Positions 1-6,399 of a stretch of 16,698 nucleotides of DNA are shown one piece after another. Within the stretch, counting starts at the first letter, position 1. Each line of letters opens with the position of its first letter. This stretch comes from an uncultured Flavobacterium sp. (lineage in GTDB: Bacteria; Bacteroidota; Bacteroidia; Flavobacteriales; Flavobacteriaceae): assembly GCF_946220915.1 (NCBI RefSeq), contig NZ_CAMIHH010000070.1:1-16698 (forward strand). The letters are read 5' to 3'. The translations under genes and the position numbers were made by a program. The notes beneath the pieces were generated by a model. The model did no database searches and was not told the DNA's origin. It saw nothing but the letters and a program-made list of their open reading frames with translations.

Positions 1-62
1 GCTATGAAGAAGAAGACGGCAAGAAAGGTAAAGTAGCCGCTAAAGTAATGGCTATCGACTAA
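1..62 (+). CDS. 3' end of an unidentified gene
   Basis: The reading frame that starts at position 3 runs open to a TAA at 60-62 and encodes a short charged tail (YEEEDGKKGKVAAKVMAID). An intrinsic terminator follows 39 nt later, which supports this as the true 3' end of a + strand gene. The tail is too short to assign. The pattern of acidic residues, then GKKG, then a short beta-strand-like end faintly resembles the last strand of small cold-shock proteins, but that is only a guess. It is separated from the nuo operon by the terminator and is probably an independent unit. Confidence 0.6.
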   Translation, partial: YEEEDGKKGKVAAKVMAID

Positions 63-101
63 TATATCTATATTACCCGATTACCTCAAACCACCAATGA
101 A

Positions 102-126
102 CCGCTCCCCACAGGAGCGGGTTTTT
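102..126 (+). terminator. Intrinsic terminator of the upstream gene
   Basis: A 7-bp G+C-rich stem (CCGCTCC at 102-108 pairing with GGAGCGG at 114-120) with a 5-nt loop is followed by G and five T. This is a textbook Rho-independent terminator and ends transcription before the nuo promoter region. Confidence 0.9.
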
Positions 127-137
127 CATATCATTAT

Positions 138-290
138 ATGTTAGAATTTAATTTTTTAGCTATTATTTTAACAATTAGCCATTTAAAAAAATCATCCTCT
201 GACAATTTTGCAGAAGTGTTAAAAGAAACAATTTTCACGCTTTATTTAGAACGAATAAAAATTAAGCTTTTATCACTGCTCTATCCCTAA
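138..290 (+). CDS. Candidate small ORF (50 aa), doubtful
   Basis: An ATG at 138 opens a 50-codon frame ending with TAA at 288-290, inside the spacer between the upstream terminator and the nuoA promoter. The product would have a hydrophobic N-terminus (MLEFNFLAIILTI), a Lys/Ser-rich middle and a second Leu/Ile-rich half with scattered Lys and Arg, so it could be a small membrane-associated peptide. The frame stays open in very A+T-rich DNA, where stops are frequent, which is mildly notable. Against it: there is no recognisable family, no ribosome binding site, and no room for a promoter between the terminator and the ATG. A chance ORF is the more likely reading. Confidence 0.15.
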   Translation: MLEFNFLAIILTISHLKKSSSDNFAEVLKETIFTLYLERIKIKLLSLLYP

Positions 291-295
291 AACAC

Positions 296-326
296 TTAGT
301 TAGTTCAGGCAGGGAATGTATATTTG
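296..326 (+). promoter_or_regulatory. Candidate promoter of the nuo operon (Bacteroidota type)
   Basis: TATATTTG at 319-326 matches the Bacteroidota -7 consensus TAnnTTTG. A TTAG at 296-299, 19 nt upstream, is a fair match to the -33 TTTG element. Transcription would start around 331-334, leaving a leader of about 20 nt before the nuoA ATG at 354. This also argues against translation from the in-frame TTG at 324, which would lie within the promoter. The rest of the 63-353 spacer is A+T-rich and holds only the terminator and a doubtful small ORF. Confidence 0.6.
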
Positions 327-353
327 TGGATTGTTTATAAATTACAAGTACTT

Positions 354-719
354 ATGGACACGAACCAAATGAGTTATTTCCCTATATTCATGCAGCTTTT
401 ACTGGCTACGGGATTTGTTGCAGGCACTATCTTCGTATCAAACCTGCTGGGGCCAAAGAGGAATTCGGTAAACAAAGACAAGAACTTCGAGTGCGGTATT
501 GAATCGATCGGCAACGCGCGCATCCCGTTCTCTGTAAAATACTTCCTGGTAGCCATCCTATTTGTACTATTTGACGTGGAAGTGATCTTTATGTACCCAT
601 GGGCGGTAAACTTCCGTGAAATGGGCCTTGAAGGCTTCCTTAAAATGGGCATCTTTATGCTGCTGCTTGTCGTTGGCTTCTTCTACGTGATCAAGAAAAA
701 AGGCCTCGAATGGGAATAA
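354..719 (+). CDS. nuoA: NADH-quinone oxidoreductase subunit A
   Basis: Small membrane subunit of respiratory complex I, at the junction between the membrane arm and the quinone site. At 121 aa it has the usual length, with three hydrophobic segments (about residues 9-30, 62-83 and 96-114). The conserved loop after the first helix is present (KNFECGIES, about 43-51), as is the acidic pair in helix 2 (D74 and E76 in LFDVEVIF), equivalent to the D/E pair needed for activity in E. coli. I place the start at ATG 354 because it gives the N-terminus typical of flavobacterial NuoA and lies just downstream of the promoter; an in-frame TTG at 324 would add 10 residues but falls in the -7 element. ATG 369 is another possible start. 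First gene of the operon; nuoB follows after 56 nt. Confidence 0.95.
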   Translation: MDTNQMSYFPIFMQLLLATGFVAGTIFVSNLLGPKRNSVNKDKNFECGIESIGNARIPFSVKYFLVAILFVLFDVEVIFMYPWAVNFREMGLEGFLKMGIFMLLLVVGFFYVIKKKGLEWE

Positions 720-720
720 G

Positions 721-760
721 GGTAATCAGGCATGCATTTTGCACTACTGCCTGGTAATCA
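721..760 (+). repeat. Hairpin flanked by an 8-nt direct repeat between nuoA and nuoB
   Basis: GGTAATCA occurs at 721-728 and again at 753-760. Inside lies an inverted repeat, CAGGCA at 727-732 and TGCCTG at 748-753, with a 15-nt loop that itself contains TGCATTTTGCA (733-743). There is no T tract, so it is not a classic terminator. It could be an mRNA processing or stability element or an operator; the sequence does not decide. Confidence 0.4.
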
Positions 761-775
761 AAATTTAAAATCACA

Positions 776-1327
776 ATGAGCAATTCAAAAGATATAAAAC
801 TGGTCGATGCCCCCGAGGGAGTGGAAGGACAGGGCTTTTTTGCCACAAAACTGGATACTGTTGTAGGGCTTGCACGAGCCAATTCGCTTTGGCCATTGCC
901 ATTTGCCACTTCGTGCTGCGGCATTGAATTCATGGCCACCATGGCCTCGCACTATGACGTTGCCCGCTTTGGGTCAGAACGCATGAGCTTCTCGCCGCGC
1001 CAGGCCGACATGCTGCTGGTTATGGGGACCATTGCCAAAAAAATGGCCCCGATCCTCCGCCAGGTATACGAACAGATGAGTGAGCCGCGCTGGGTGATCG
1101 CAGTGGGTGCCTGTGCCTCATCAGGAGGTGTATTCGACACCTATTCAGTACTTCAGGGCATCGACAAGGTAATTCCTGTTGATGTATACGTTCCGGGATG
1201 CCCGCCAAGGCCGGAGCAGATACTGGACGGTGTAATGAGGCTCCAGGAGATCGTAAAATCCGAATCTGTAAGAAGGCGAAGCTCTCCTGAATACCAGGCA
1301 CTAATGGAATCTTATAATATCACATAA
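776..1327 (+). CDS. nuoB: NADH-quinone oxidoreductase subunit B (cluster N2)
   Basis: Peripheral-arm subunit of complex I that holds N2, the last 4Fe-4S cluster, which passes electrons to quinone at the interface with NuoD. The four ligands are present: the tandem pair C47-C48 (TSCCGIEFMA), C113 (GACASSGGVF) and C142 (PGCPPRPEQ). Their spacing equals that of E. coli NuoB (C63, C64, C129, C158, as recalled) shifted by 16. At 183 aa it is a normal length; the Arg-rich tail after about residue 160 is variable in the family. The ATG at 776 has an A+T-rich leader without a Shine-Dalgarno sequence, as is common in Bacteroidota. nuoC follows after 6 nt. Confidence 0.97.
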   Translation: MSNSKDIKLVDAPEGVEGQGFFATKLDTVVGLARANSLWPLPFATSCCGIEFMATMASHYDVARFGSERMSFSPRQADMLLVMGTIAKKMAPILRQVYEQMSEPRWVIAVGACASSGGVFDTYSVLQGIDKVIPVDVYVPGCPPRPEQILDGVMRLQEIVKSESVRRRSSPEYQALMESYNIT

Positions 1328-1333
1328 GGTAAA

Positions 1334-1861
1334 ATGGCTTTAGAAACATCTGTTATACAAGACAAGCTTACCGATAAATTCGGCGACAAAGTAACCGGCT
1401 TTATCCAGCAAAACGATATATTGTCATTTGAAGTGGCATCGGAATCGATGACTGAAGTAATGGGCTTTCTTAAGGATGACCCTATACTTCGATTTAACTT
1501 CCTGACCGACATCTGCGGCATTCACTACCCCGACAACGAAACCGAAAGACAGTTTGCCGTGGCCTACCATATGCACAACTGGTTCGATAATGTGCGCATC
1601 CGTTTCAAATGTTTCCTGAACGGCGGGAATCCCGAAATAGAGTCGGCTACCGGTATGTTCCTGGGGGCCAACTGGCAGGAGCGTGAAACGTATGATTTTT
1701 ATGGCATTATCTTTAAAGGCCACCCGCAGCTGAAGAGGATACTGAACATGGACGAGATGACCTCGTTCCCGATGCGGAAGGAATTCCCGCTCGAAGACGG
1801 CGGGCGCACGGATAAAGACGACCGTTTCTTTGGAAGGATAACCGATAATGCACACAATTAA
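1334..1861 (+). CDS. nuoC: NADH-quinone oxidoreductase subunit C
   Basis: The 30-kDa-type subunit of the connecting arm; it carries no cofactor and helps to hold NuoD and NuoB in place. It is 175 aa and not fused to NuoD, unlike the E. coli NuoCD fusion. The family signature is present at residues 117-138 (ERETYDFYGIIFKGH, then PQLKRIL), followed by a FPMRKEFPL segment (145-153). The N-terminal half (about 1-70) has the typical alternating beta/alpha pattern, with LTDICGIHYP at 57-66. An AAGG lies 5 nt before the ATG (1325-1328), one of the few Shine-Dalgarno-like sites here. nuoB ends 6 nt upstream and nuoD begins 21 nt downstream. Confidence 0.96.
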   Translation: MALETSVIQDKLTDKFGDKVTGFIQQNDILSFEVASESMTEVMGFLKDDPILRFNFLTDICGIHYPDNETERQFAVAYHMHNWFDNVRIRFKCFLNGGNPEIESATGMFLGANWQERETYDFYGIIFKGHPQLKRILNMDEMTSFPMRKEFPLEDGGRTDKDDRFFGRITDNAHN

Positions 1862-1882
1862 CAAGGAATAATTTTACTATAA

Positions 1883-3118
1883 ATGTCAGACCTGTTATTA
1901 CCACCGGAGCACCGATACGCCAAGATGATCGAGCAGCGGAAGAATGAAGACGGCAGCGAGCTTTCCATACTGAACCTTGGGCCTACCCACCCGGCCACCC
2001 ATGGTATTTTCCAGAACATCCTGCTCATGGATGGCGAAAGGATACTGGACGGCGAAGGCACCGTAGGCTACATACACCGCGCTTTTGAGAAAATTGCCGA
2101 AAACAGGCCGTTTTACCAGATAACACCCCTTACCGACCGGATGAACTACTGCTCCTCGCCCATCAATAATATGGGCTGGTGGATGACCCTTGAAAAAGCG
2201 CTGGACATTGAGGTGCCCAAAAGGGTACAGTACATGAGGGTGATCATCATGGAGCTGGCACGCATTGCCGACCACATTATCTGCAACTCAGTATTGGGTG
2301 TGGATACGGGCGCACTGACAGGATTCCTTTATGTATTCCAGTACAGGGAGAAAATTTATGAGATATACGAGGAGATATGCGGTGCCCGGCTTACTACCAA
2401 TATGGGACGCATTGGAGGCTTTGAAAGGGACTGGAGCCCTGAAGCGTTTAGAAAAATAGACAAATTCCTGGAAGAGTTCCCTCCTATCTGGTCGGAATTC
2501 GAGAACCTGCTTACACGCAACAGGATATTCATGGACCGTACGATAGATGTTGGCCCGATATCGGCAGAAAAGGCAATGAGCTATGGCTTTACCGGCCCTA
2601 ACCTCCGCGCGGCCGGCATTGATTATGACGTACGGATAATGACCCCATACAGCTCGTATGAAGACTTTGAGTTCGACGTGCCGGTAGGGAAATCAGGGGA
2701 CACCTACGACCGTTTCTGCGTACGCAACGCCGAAGTATGGGAGAGCATGAAGATCATCAGGCAGGCGCTTGCAAAAATGCCGGAAGGCCCTTTCCACGCC
2801 AATGTTCCGGATTATTACCTTCCGCCAAAAGAAGATGTTTACAATAATATGGAGGCCCTCATCTACCACTTTAAAATTGTGATGGGCGAGATTCCCGTGC
2901 CAAAGACCGAGGTATACCACGCGGTTGAAGGCGGTAACGGCGAGCTGGGCTTTTACCTTATAACCGATGGAAGCCGCACACCTTACAGGCTGCACTTCCG
3001 CAGGCCGTGCTTTATTTATTACCAGGCATTTAACGACATGGTAAGGGGGCAGATGCTATCCGATGCCATTGCAACATTATCAAGCCTCAATGTTATTGCA
3101 GGGGAGCTCGATGCATAA
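1883..3118 (+). CDS. nuoD: NADH-quinone oxidoreductase subunit D (quinone-site 49-kDa type)
   Basis: Connecting-arm subunit related to the large subunit of NiFe hydrogenases; with NuoB it forms the quinone-reduction chamber. It is 411 aa, normal for a free-standing NuoD. Visible motifs are GPTHPATHG (33-41), PLTDRMNYCSS (82-92) and GARLTTNMGRIGG (167-179). By alignment from memory to Thermus Nqo4 H38 and Y87, the quinone-headgroup residues here are H40 and Y89 (a constant offset of 2). The C-terminus is canonical (RLHFRRPCFIYYQAF, then a tail ending in ELDA). The hydrogenase-type Ni ligands are absent, as expected. nuoC ends 21 nt upstream. An 87-nt A+T-rich spacer with an inverted repeat separates it from nuoE, one of the two larger spacers in the operon. 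Confidence 0.97.
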   Translation: MSDLLLPPEHRYAKMIEQRKNEDGSELSILNLGPTHPATHGIFQNILLMDGERILDGEGTVGYIHRAFEKIAENRPFYQITPLTDRMNYCSSPINNMGWWMTLEKALDIEVPKRVQYMRVIIMELARIADHIICNSVLGVDTGALTGFLYVFQYREKIYEIYEEICGARLTTNMGRIGGFERDWSPEAFRKIDKFLEEFPPIWSEFENLLTRNRIFMDRTIDVGPISAEKAMSYGFTGPNLRAAGIDYDVRIMTPYSSYEDFEFDVPVGKSGDTYDRFCVRNAEVWESMKIIRQALAKMPEGPFHANVPDYYLPPKEDVYNNMEALIYHFKIVMGEIPVPKTEVYHAVEGGNGELGFYLITDGSRTPYRLHFRRPCFIYYQAFNDMVRGQMLSDAIATLSSLNVIAGELDA

Positions 3119-3120
3119 TT

Positions 3121-3194
3121 ATTTTAAATTATAAATTTTGAATTTTAAATTGTCGGATCGAATCATTTAAAATTTAGCATTCAAAATTCAAAAT
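3121..3194 (+). repeat. A+T-rich compound inverted repeat between nuoD and nuoE
   Basis: Two sets of arms interleave. AATTTTAAAT (3141-3150) pairs exactly with ATTTAAAATT (3165-3174) around a 14-nt loop, and ATTTTGAATTTT (3135-3146) pairs exactly with AAAATTCAAAAT (3183-3194). The right half looks like the reverse complement of the left with about 10 nt inserted (TAGCATTCAA). ATTTTAAATT at 3121-3130 adds further similarity. No U tract follows, so it is not a normal terminator. It could stabilise or demarcate mRNA, or be one copy of a dispersed intergenic repeat. Confidence 0.6.
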
Positions 3195-3205
3195 AGGACA
3201 GAAAG

Positions 3206-3748
3206 ATGGAAATTAGTCACGTACATCAAAATATTAACATCACTCCTGAGCTTCAGGCGAGGATTGACGAACTGCTAAGCCACTACCCAGGCGACAAGAG
3301 GAAGTCGGCACTCCTGCCCATACTTCACGAAGTACAGGACGCACACGACAACTGGCTGAGCATTGCCCTTCAGGATAAAGTTGCCGAGATCATTGGCATT
3401 AAGCCAATCGAGGTATATGAGGTAGTGTCGTTCTACACCATGTACAACCAAAAGCCTATTGGCAAATTCATGTTCGAATTTTGCAGGACATCGTGCTGCG
3501 CTGTTCGCGGTGCGGAAAACCTGATGGATTATACCTGTGAAAAATTGGGCATTAAGGAAGGCGAAGTAACGCCGGACGGTATGTTTCAGGTAGTTGGCGT
3601 AGAGTGCCTTGGAGCCTGCGGCTATGCCCCGATGATGCAGCTGGGCGACTATTACAAAGAGCACCTTGACAAGAATAAGATCGATACTTTGATCGAGGAT
3701 TGCAGGGCGGGCAAAGTAGATTTACATAAACTGGCCATTACAGAATAA
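3206..3748 (+). CDS. nuoE: NADH-quinone oxidoreductase subunit E (cluster N1a)
   Basis: The 24-kDa-type subunit of the NADH dehydrogenase module, with a thioredoxin-like domain carrying the off-path 2Fe-2S cluster N1a. It is 180 aa, near the normal length. Ligands are visible as C93-x4-C98 (CRTSCC) and C134-x3-C138 (CLGAC); the extra C97 next to C98 is not a usual ligand. The N-terminal helical part (about 12-85) contains the conserved LPILHEVQDAHDNWL and VYEVVSFYTMY segments. Leader GGACAGAAAG precedes the ATG. nuoF starts only 2 nt after the stop, so nuoE and nuoF are probably translationally coupled, fitting their joint role. Confidence 0.96.
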   Translation: MEISHVHQNINITPELQARIDELLSHYPGDKRKSALLPILHEVQDAHDNWLSIALQDKVAEIIGIKPIEVYEVVSFYTMYNQKPIGKFMFEFCRTSCCAVRGAENLMDYTCEKLGIKEGEVTPDGMFQVVGVECLGACGYAPMMQLGDYYKEHLDKNKIDTLIEDCRAGKVDLHKLAITE

Positions 3749-3750
3749 GT

Positions 3751-5118
3751 ATGGGACAAAAGATATTATTAGAGCACGCACAGGTGCCGGGAATCAAGAC
3801 CTATGAGATATACCGCAAAGTAGGCGGTTACCGCTCTGTGGAAAAGGCCATAAAAAGCATGACCCCGGACGAAGTGGTAGAGGAAGTAAAGACATCGGGG
3901 CTTCGTGGGCGCGGTGGCGCGGGTTTCCCTACCGGGATGAAATGGAGCTTTATCGACAAGAAATCGGGCAAGCCGAGGCATTTGGTTTGCAACGCTGACG
4001 AGTCGGAGCCGGGCACCTTTAAGGACCGCTACCTGATGGAATACATTCCGCACCTTTTGATAGAAGGGATGATCACGTCGAGCTACGCACTTGGATGCAA
4101 CCTGTCATACATCTACATCCGTGGTGAATACATGTGGGTATTCCGCATACTGGAAACAGCTATTAAAGAAGCCTATGCCGCCGGGTGGCTGGGCAAGAAC
4201 ATATTGGGCTCGGGCTTTGACCTTGACCTTCACGTGCATTGCGGCGCGGGCGCTTACATTTGTGGCGAAGAGACCGCACTTATCGAATCGCTGGAAGGAA
4301 AAAGGGGCAACCCCAGGATCAAGCCGCCATTCCCTGCGGTTAGTGGGCTTTGGGCCAACCCGACAGTAGTAAACAACGTAGAATCGATCGCGGCAGTGCC
4401 GTGGATCGTGAATAATACCGGTGCCGAGTATGCCAAAATAGGCATAGGGCGCTCTACCGGAACAAAATTAATATCAGCTTCGGGGCATTGCAAAAACCCT
4501 GGCGTATACGAGATAGACTTAGGATTGCCCGTTGACGAGTTCATGAATTCCGACGAATTCCTGGGCGGCATGATGGACGACAGGCCGCTAAAGGCCCTGG
4601 TTCCCGGAGGCTCGTCGGTGCCGATCCTTCCTGCCCACCTGATCTTCAAGAATGCTGAGGGCGGCGACAGGCTTATGAGCTACGAGTCGCTTAGCGAAGG
4701 CGGTTTTGCCACAGGGTCCATGCTGGGCTCGGGCGGTTTCATCGTATATAACGACACCACCTGCGTTGTGCGTAACACGTGGAACTTTTCACGTTTTTAC
4801 CACCACGAAAGCTGCGGGCAGTGTTCGCCATGCCGTGAAGGTACGGGCTGGATGGAAAAAGTATTGCACCGCATTGAGAACGGCCACGGCCGCGAAGAAG
4901 ATATTGAGCTGCTTTGGGACATCCAGAGAAAGATAGAAGGCAACACCATCTGCCCTCTTGGTGATGCGGCAGCATGGCCGGTGGCAGCGGCAATACGCCA
5001 CTTCAGGGACGAGTTTGAATACCACGTACGCTTCCCCGAGAAAGTAAAAAACCGTGACCACTTTGTGGCAGAGCCTTTTGAAAAGGTAAAGCATTTGATT
5101 ACTAAAGAAGTAGTATAA
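3751..5118 (+). CDS. nuoF: NADH-quinone oxidoreductase subunit F (NADH/FMN site, cluster N3)
   Basis: Catalytic entry point of complex I: it binds NADH and FMN and passes electrons to the 4Fe-4S cluster N3. It is 455 aa, normal for the family. Glycine-rich nucleotide-binding loop RGRGGAGFPTGMKW spans 52-65; the FMN-site region CNADESEPGTFKDR spans 80-93; and GAGAYICGEETALIESLEG spans 165-183. N3 ligands are C355, C358 and C361 (CGQCSPCREG) and C401 (NTICPLGDAA). The frame is intact to TAA at 5116-5118. The next ORF downstream is not nuoG but an exported-protein gene that starts 2 nt later, which is unusual. Confidence 0.97.
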   Translation: MGQKILLEHAQVPGIKTYEIYRKVGGYRSVEKAIKSMTPDEVVEEVKTSGLRGRGGAGFPTGMKWSFIDKKSGKPRHLVCNADESEPGTFKDRYLMEYIPHLLIEGMITSSYALGCNLSYIYIRGEYMWVFRILETAIKEAYAAGWLGKNILGSGFDLDLHVHCGAGAYICGEETALIESLEGKRGNPRIKPPFPAVSGLWANPTVVNNVESIAAVPWIVNNTGAEYAKIGIGRSTGTKLISASGHCKNPGVYEIDLGLPVDEFMNSDEFLGGMMDDRPLKALVPGGSSVPILPAHLIFKNAEGGDRLMSYESLSEGGFATGSMLGSGGFIVYNDTTCVVRNTWNFSRFYHHESCGQCSPCREGTGWMEKVLHRIENGHGREEDIELLWDIQRKIEGNTICPLGDAAAWPVAAAIRHFRDEFEYHVRFPEKVKNRDHFVAEPFEKVKHLITKEVV

Positions 5119-5120
5119 TT

Positions 5121-6377
5121 ATGAAAAAGTTACTTTTTGCTGTTCTTTCAGTTGTTGCCTGCTCCGCTGCTTATGCGCAGCAATGGGAGGTCAGCATTGT
5201 AGATGTTACGACCAACGCCATTGTGTATGATGCCGCAACCAACCGTATATATGCCACCATACCCAGTGGCAACGGAAGCAACGGGAACAGTATTGGGGTT
5301 ATCAATCCGCAAACACACACTTTAGAAAATACCGTATTTGTAGGCAGCGACCCTACCGTAATGGCTATCACAGATAACGGTCAATACATTTATACCGGCT
5401 TTGCCAATTCAGCTGCCATTCGCAAATTTGACGTAGCATCGCTGACTACGGGAGCGTTGTATCCCCTTGGGAGCGACCCATTTCATGGCCCATACTACGC
5501 CGCCGATATTGAAGCAGTACCGGGACAGCCTGACGCTGTTGCCGTATCAAGGAAGTACCTTACCACCATGCCGGAGTTTGCAGGGGTGGCAATTTACGAT
5601 AATGGCGTTATGAGACCCAATGTGGCTACCCGGACGAACAGCGACATCAACAACCGGATAGAATTCCAGAGCAGCGGCATCATGTTTGGTTACAACCATG
5701 AATCGACCGGCTTTGATTTTAATATTTTTTCTGTGAATGCTAATGGGCTTACGCGCGTGGCAAACTACGGCAACCTGCCGGGGAACAGCTTCAGCTTCTA
5801 TCTTGATTTCATTACCAATGGCAATTTCGTATATTTTTCCGAAGGCACCGTGCTGGATGTATCGGGAACGCCTTTTGTAATAGGTCAGTTTTCGGGCGTT
5901 AACGGCCCTGCGGCTTACGATGCGCAAAATAATGCGGTATGCTACGCCAGCAACATCAACGGCGCGGTTACCTTTAAGCGTTTCAACGCCAATACGTTCC
6001 TGCTGAATGCCAGCCAGGGCATCAATAATGTATATGGCCAGCCAAAATGCCTTATCACGTGCGGCCCGGGATATTATGCATTTAATACAAATGATAATAA
6101 AGTAGTTATACTGCATGATACAACAGCGGGAACAAACGGGATAGTAAAAAATGGCATTTCATTATATCCTAACCCGGCATCAGACTTTATTAAAATCGAA
6201 ACAGGCGGCACCGACATAGAGAAGGCCATAGTATATGGTATGGGGGGCAATATAGTATTTGAAGGGAAGCCGGAGGAAAACATGATCAACACCAGTAACT
6301 TTGCAGCAGGGCTATACCTTGTACAGGTTACCGACAGCAACAATAACATCTACACAAAAAAAATCGTCAGGCAATAG
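5121..6377 (+). CDS. Secreted YncE-like beta-propeller protein with T9SS sorting domain, inside the nuo operon
   Basis: A 418-aa protein unrelated to complex I. Residues 1-19 form a Sec signal peptide (MKKLLFAVLSVVACSAAYA, cut before QQ). Residues about 25-335 contain repeated beta-strand units of a seven-bladed-type propeller: AIVYDAATNRIYATIPS, DPTVMAITDNGQYIYTG, IRKFDVASL, FHGPYYAADIEAVPGQP, GVAIYDNGV. From memory this layout belongs to a widespread YncE-like family of extracellular proteins. Residues about 345-418 are a T9SS type A sorting domain (SLYPNPASDFIKIE, then GLYLVQV, ending KKIVRQ), which directs passage through the outer membrane and usually removal of the domain with surface attachment or release. 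The ATG is 2 nt after nuoF and the stop 22 nt before nuoG; no terminator or promoter separates them, so co-transcription is inferred. Oddity: C14 follows VVA, a lipobox-like context, although the AYA-Q signal peptidase I site is stronger. No enzyme activity or ligand can be named. Confidence 0.9.
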   Translation: MKKLLFAVLSVVACSAAYAQQWEVSIVDVTTNAIVYDAATNRIYATIPSGNGSNGNSIGVINPQTHTLENTVFVGSDPTVMAITDNGQYIYTGFANSAAIRKFDVASLTTGALYPLGSDPFHGPYYAADIEAVPGQPDAVAVSRKYLTTMPEFAGVAIYDNGVMRPNVATRTNSDINNRIEFQSSGIMFGYNHESTGFDFNIFSVNANGLTRVANYGNLPGNSFSFYLDFITNGNFVYFSEGTVLDVSGTPFVIGQFSGVNGPAAYDAQNNAVCYASNINGAVTFKRFNANTFLLNASQGINNVYGQPKCLITCGPGYYAFNTNDNKVVILHDTTAGTNGIVKNGISLYPNPASDFIKIETGGTDIEKAIVYGMGGNIVFEGKPEENMINTSNFAAGLYLVQVTDSNNNIYTKKIVRQ

Positions 6378-6399
6378 CCGGCGTATTACATAGACCAAG

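Noticed and set aside
324..353. Longer nuoA start at TTG 324
   Set aside because: It lies within the TATATTTG promoter element and adds a 10-residue extension not expected in NuoA; ATG 354 gives the normal N-terminus.
1424..1864. Long antisense open frames, such as the one opposite nuoC and others opposite nuoE and the inserted gene
   Set aside because: They are mirror frames of well-supported genes, encode no recognisable domains and have no promoter signals of their own.
4544..4561. Short repeat GAATTCC...GAATTCC in nuoF
   Set aside because: It lies in conserved coding sequence and arises from similar codons (NSDEF); no sign of a separate function.
5101..6399. Possible transposon or insertion-sequence origin of the nuoF-nuoG insert
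   Set aside because: I see no terminal inverted repeats, target duplication or transposase, and the base composition looks like that of the neighbours.
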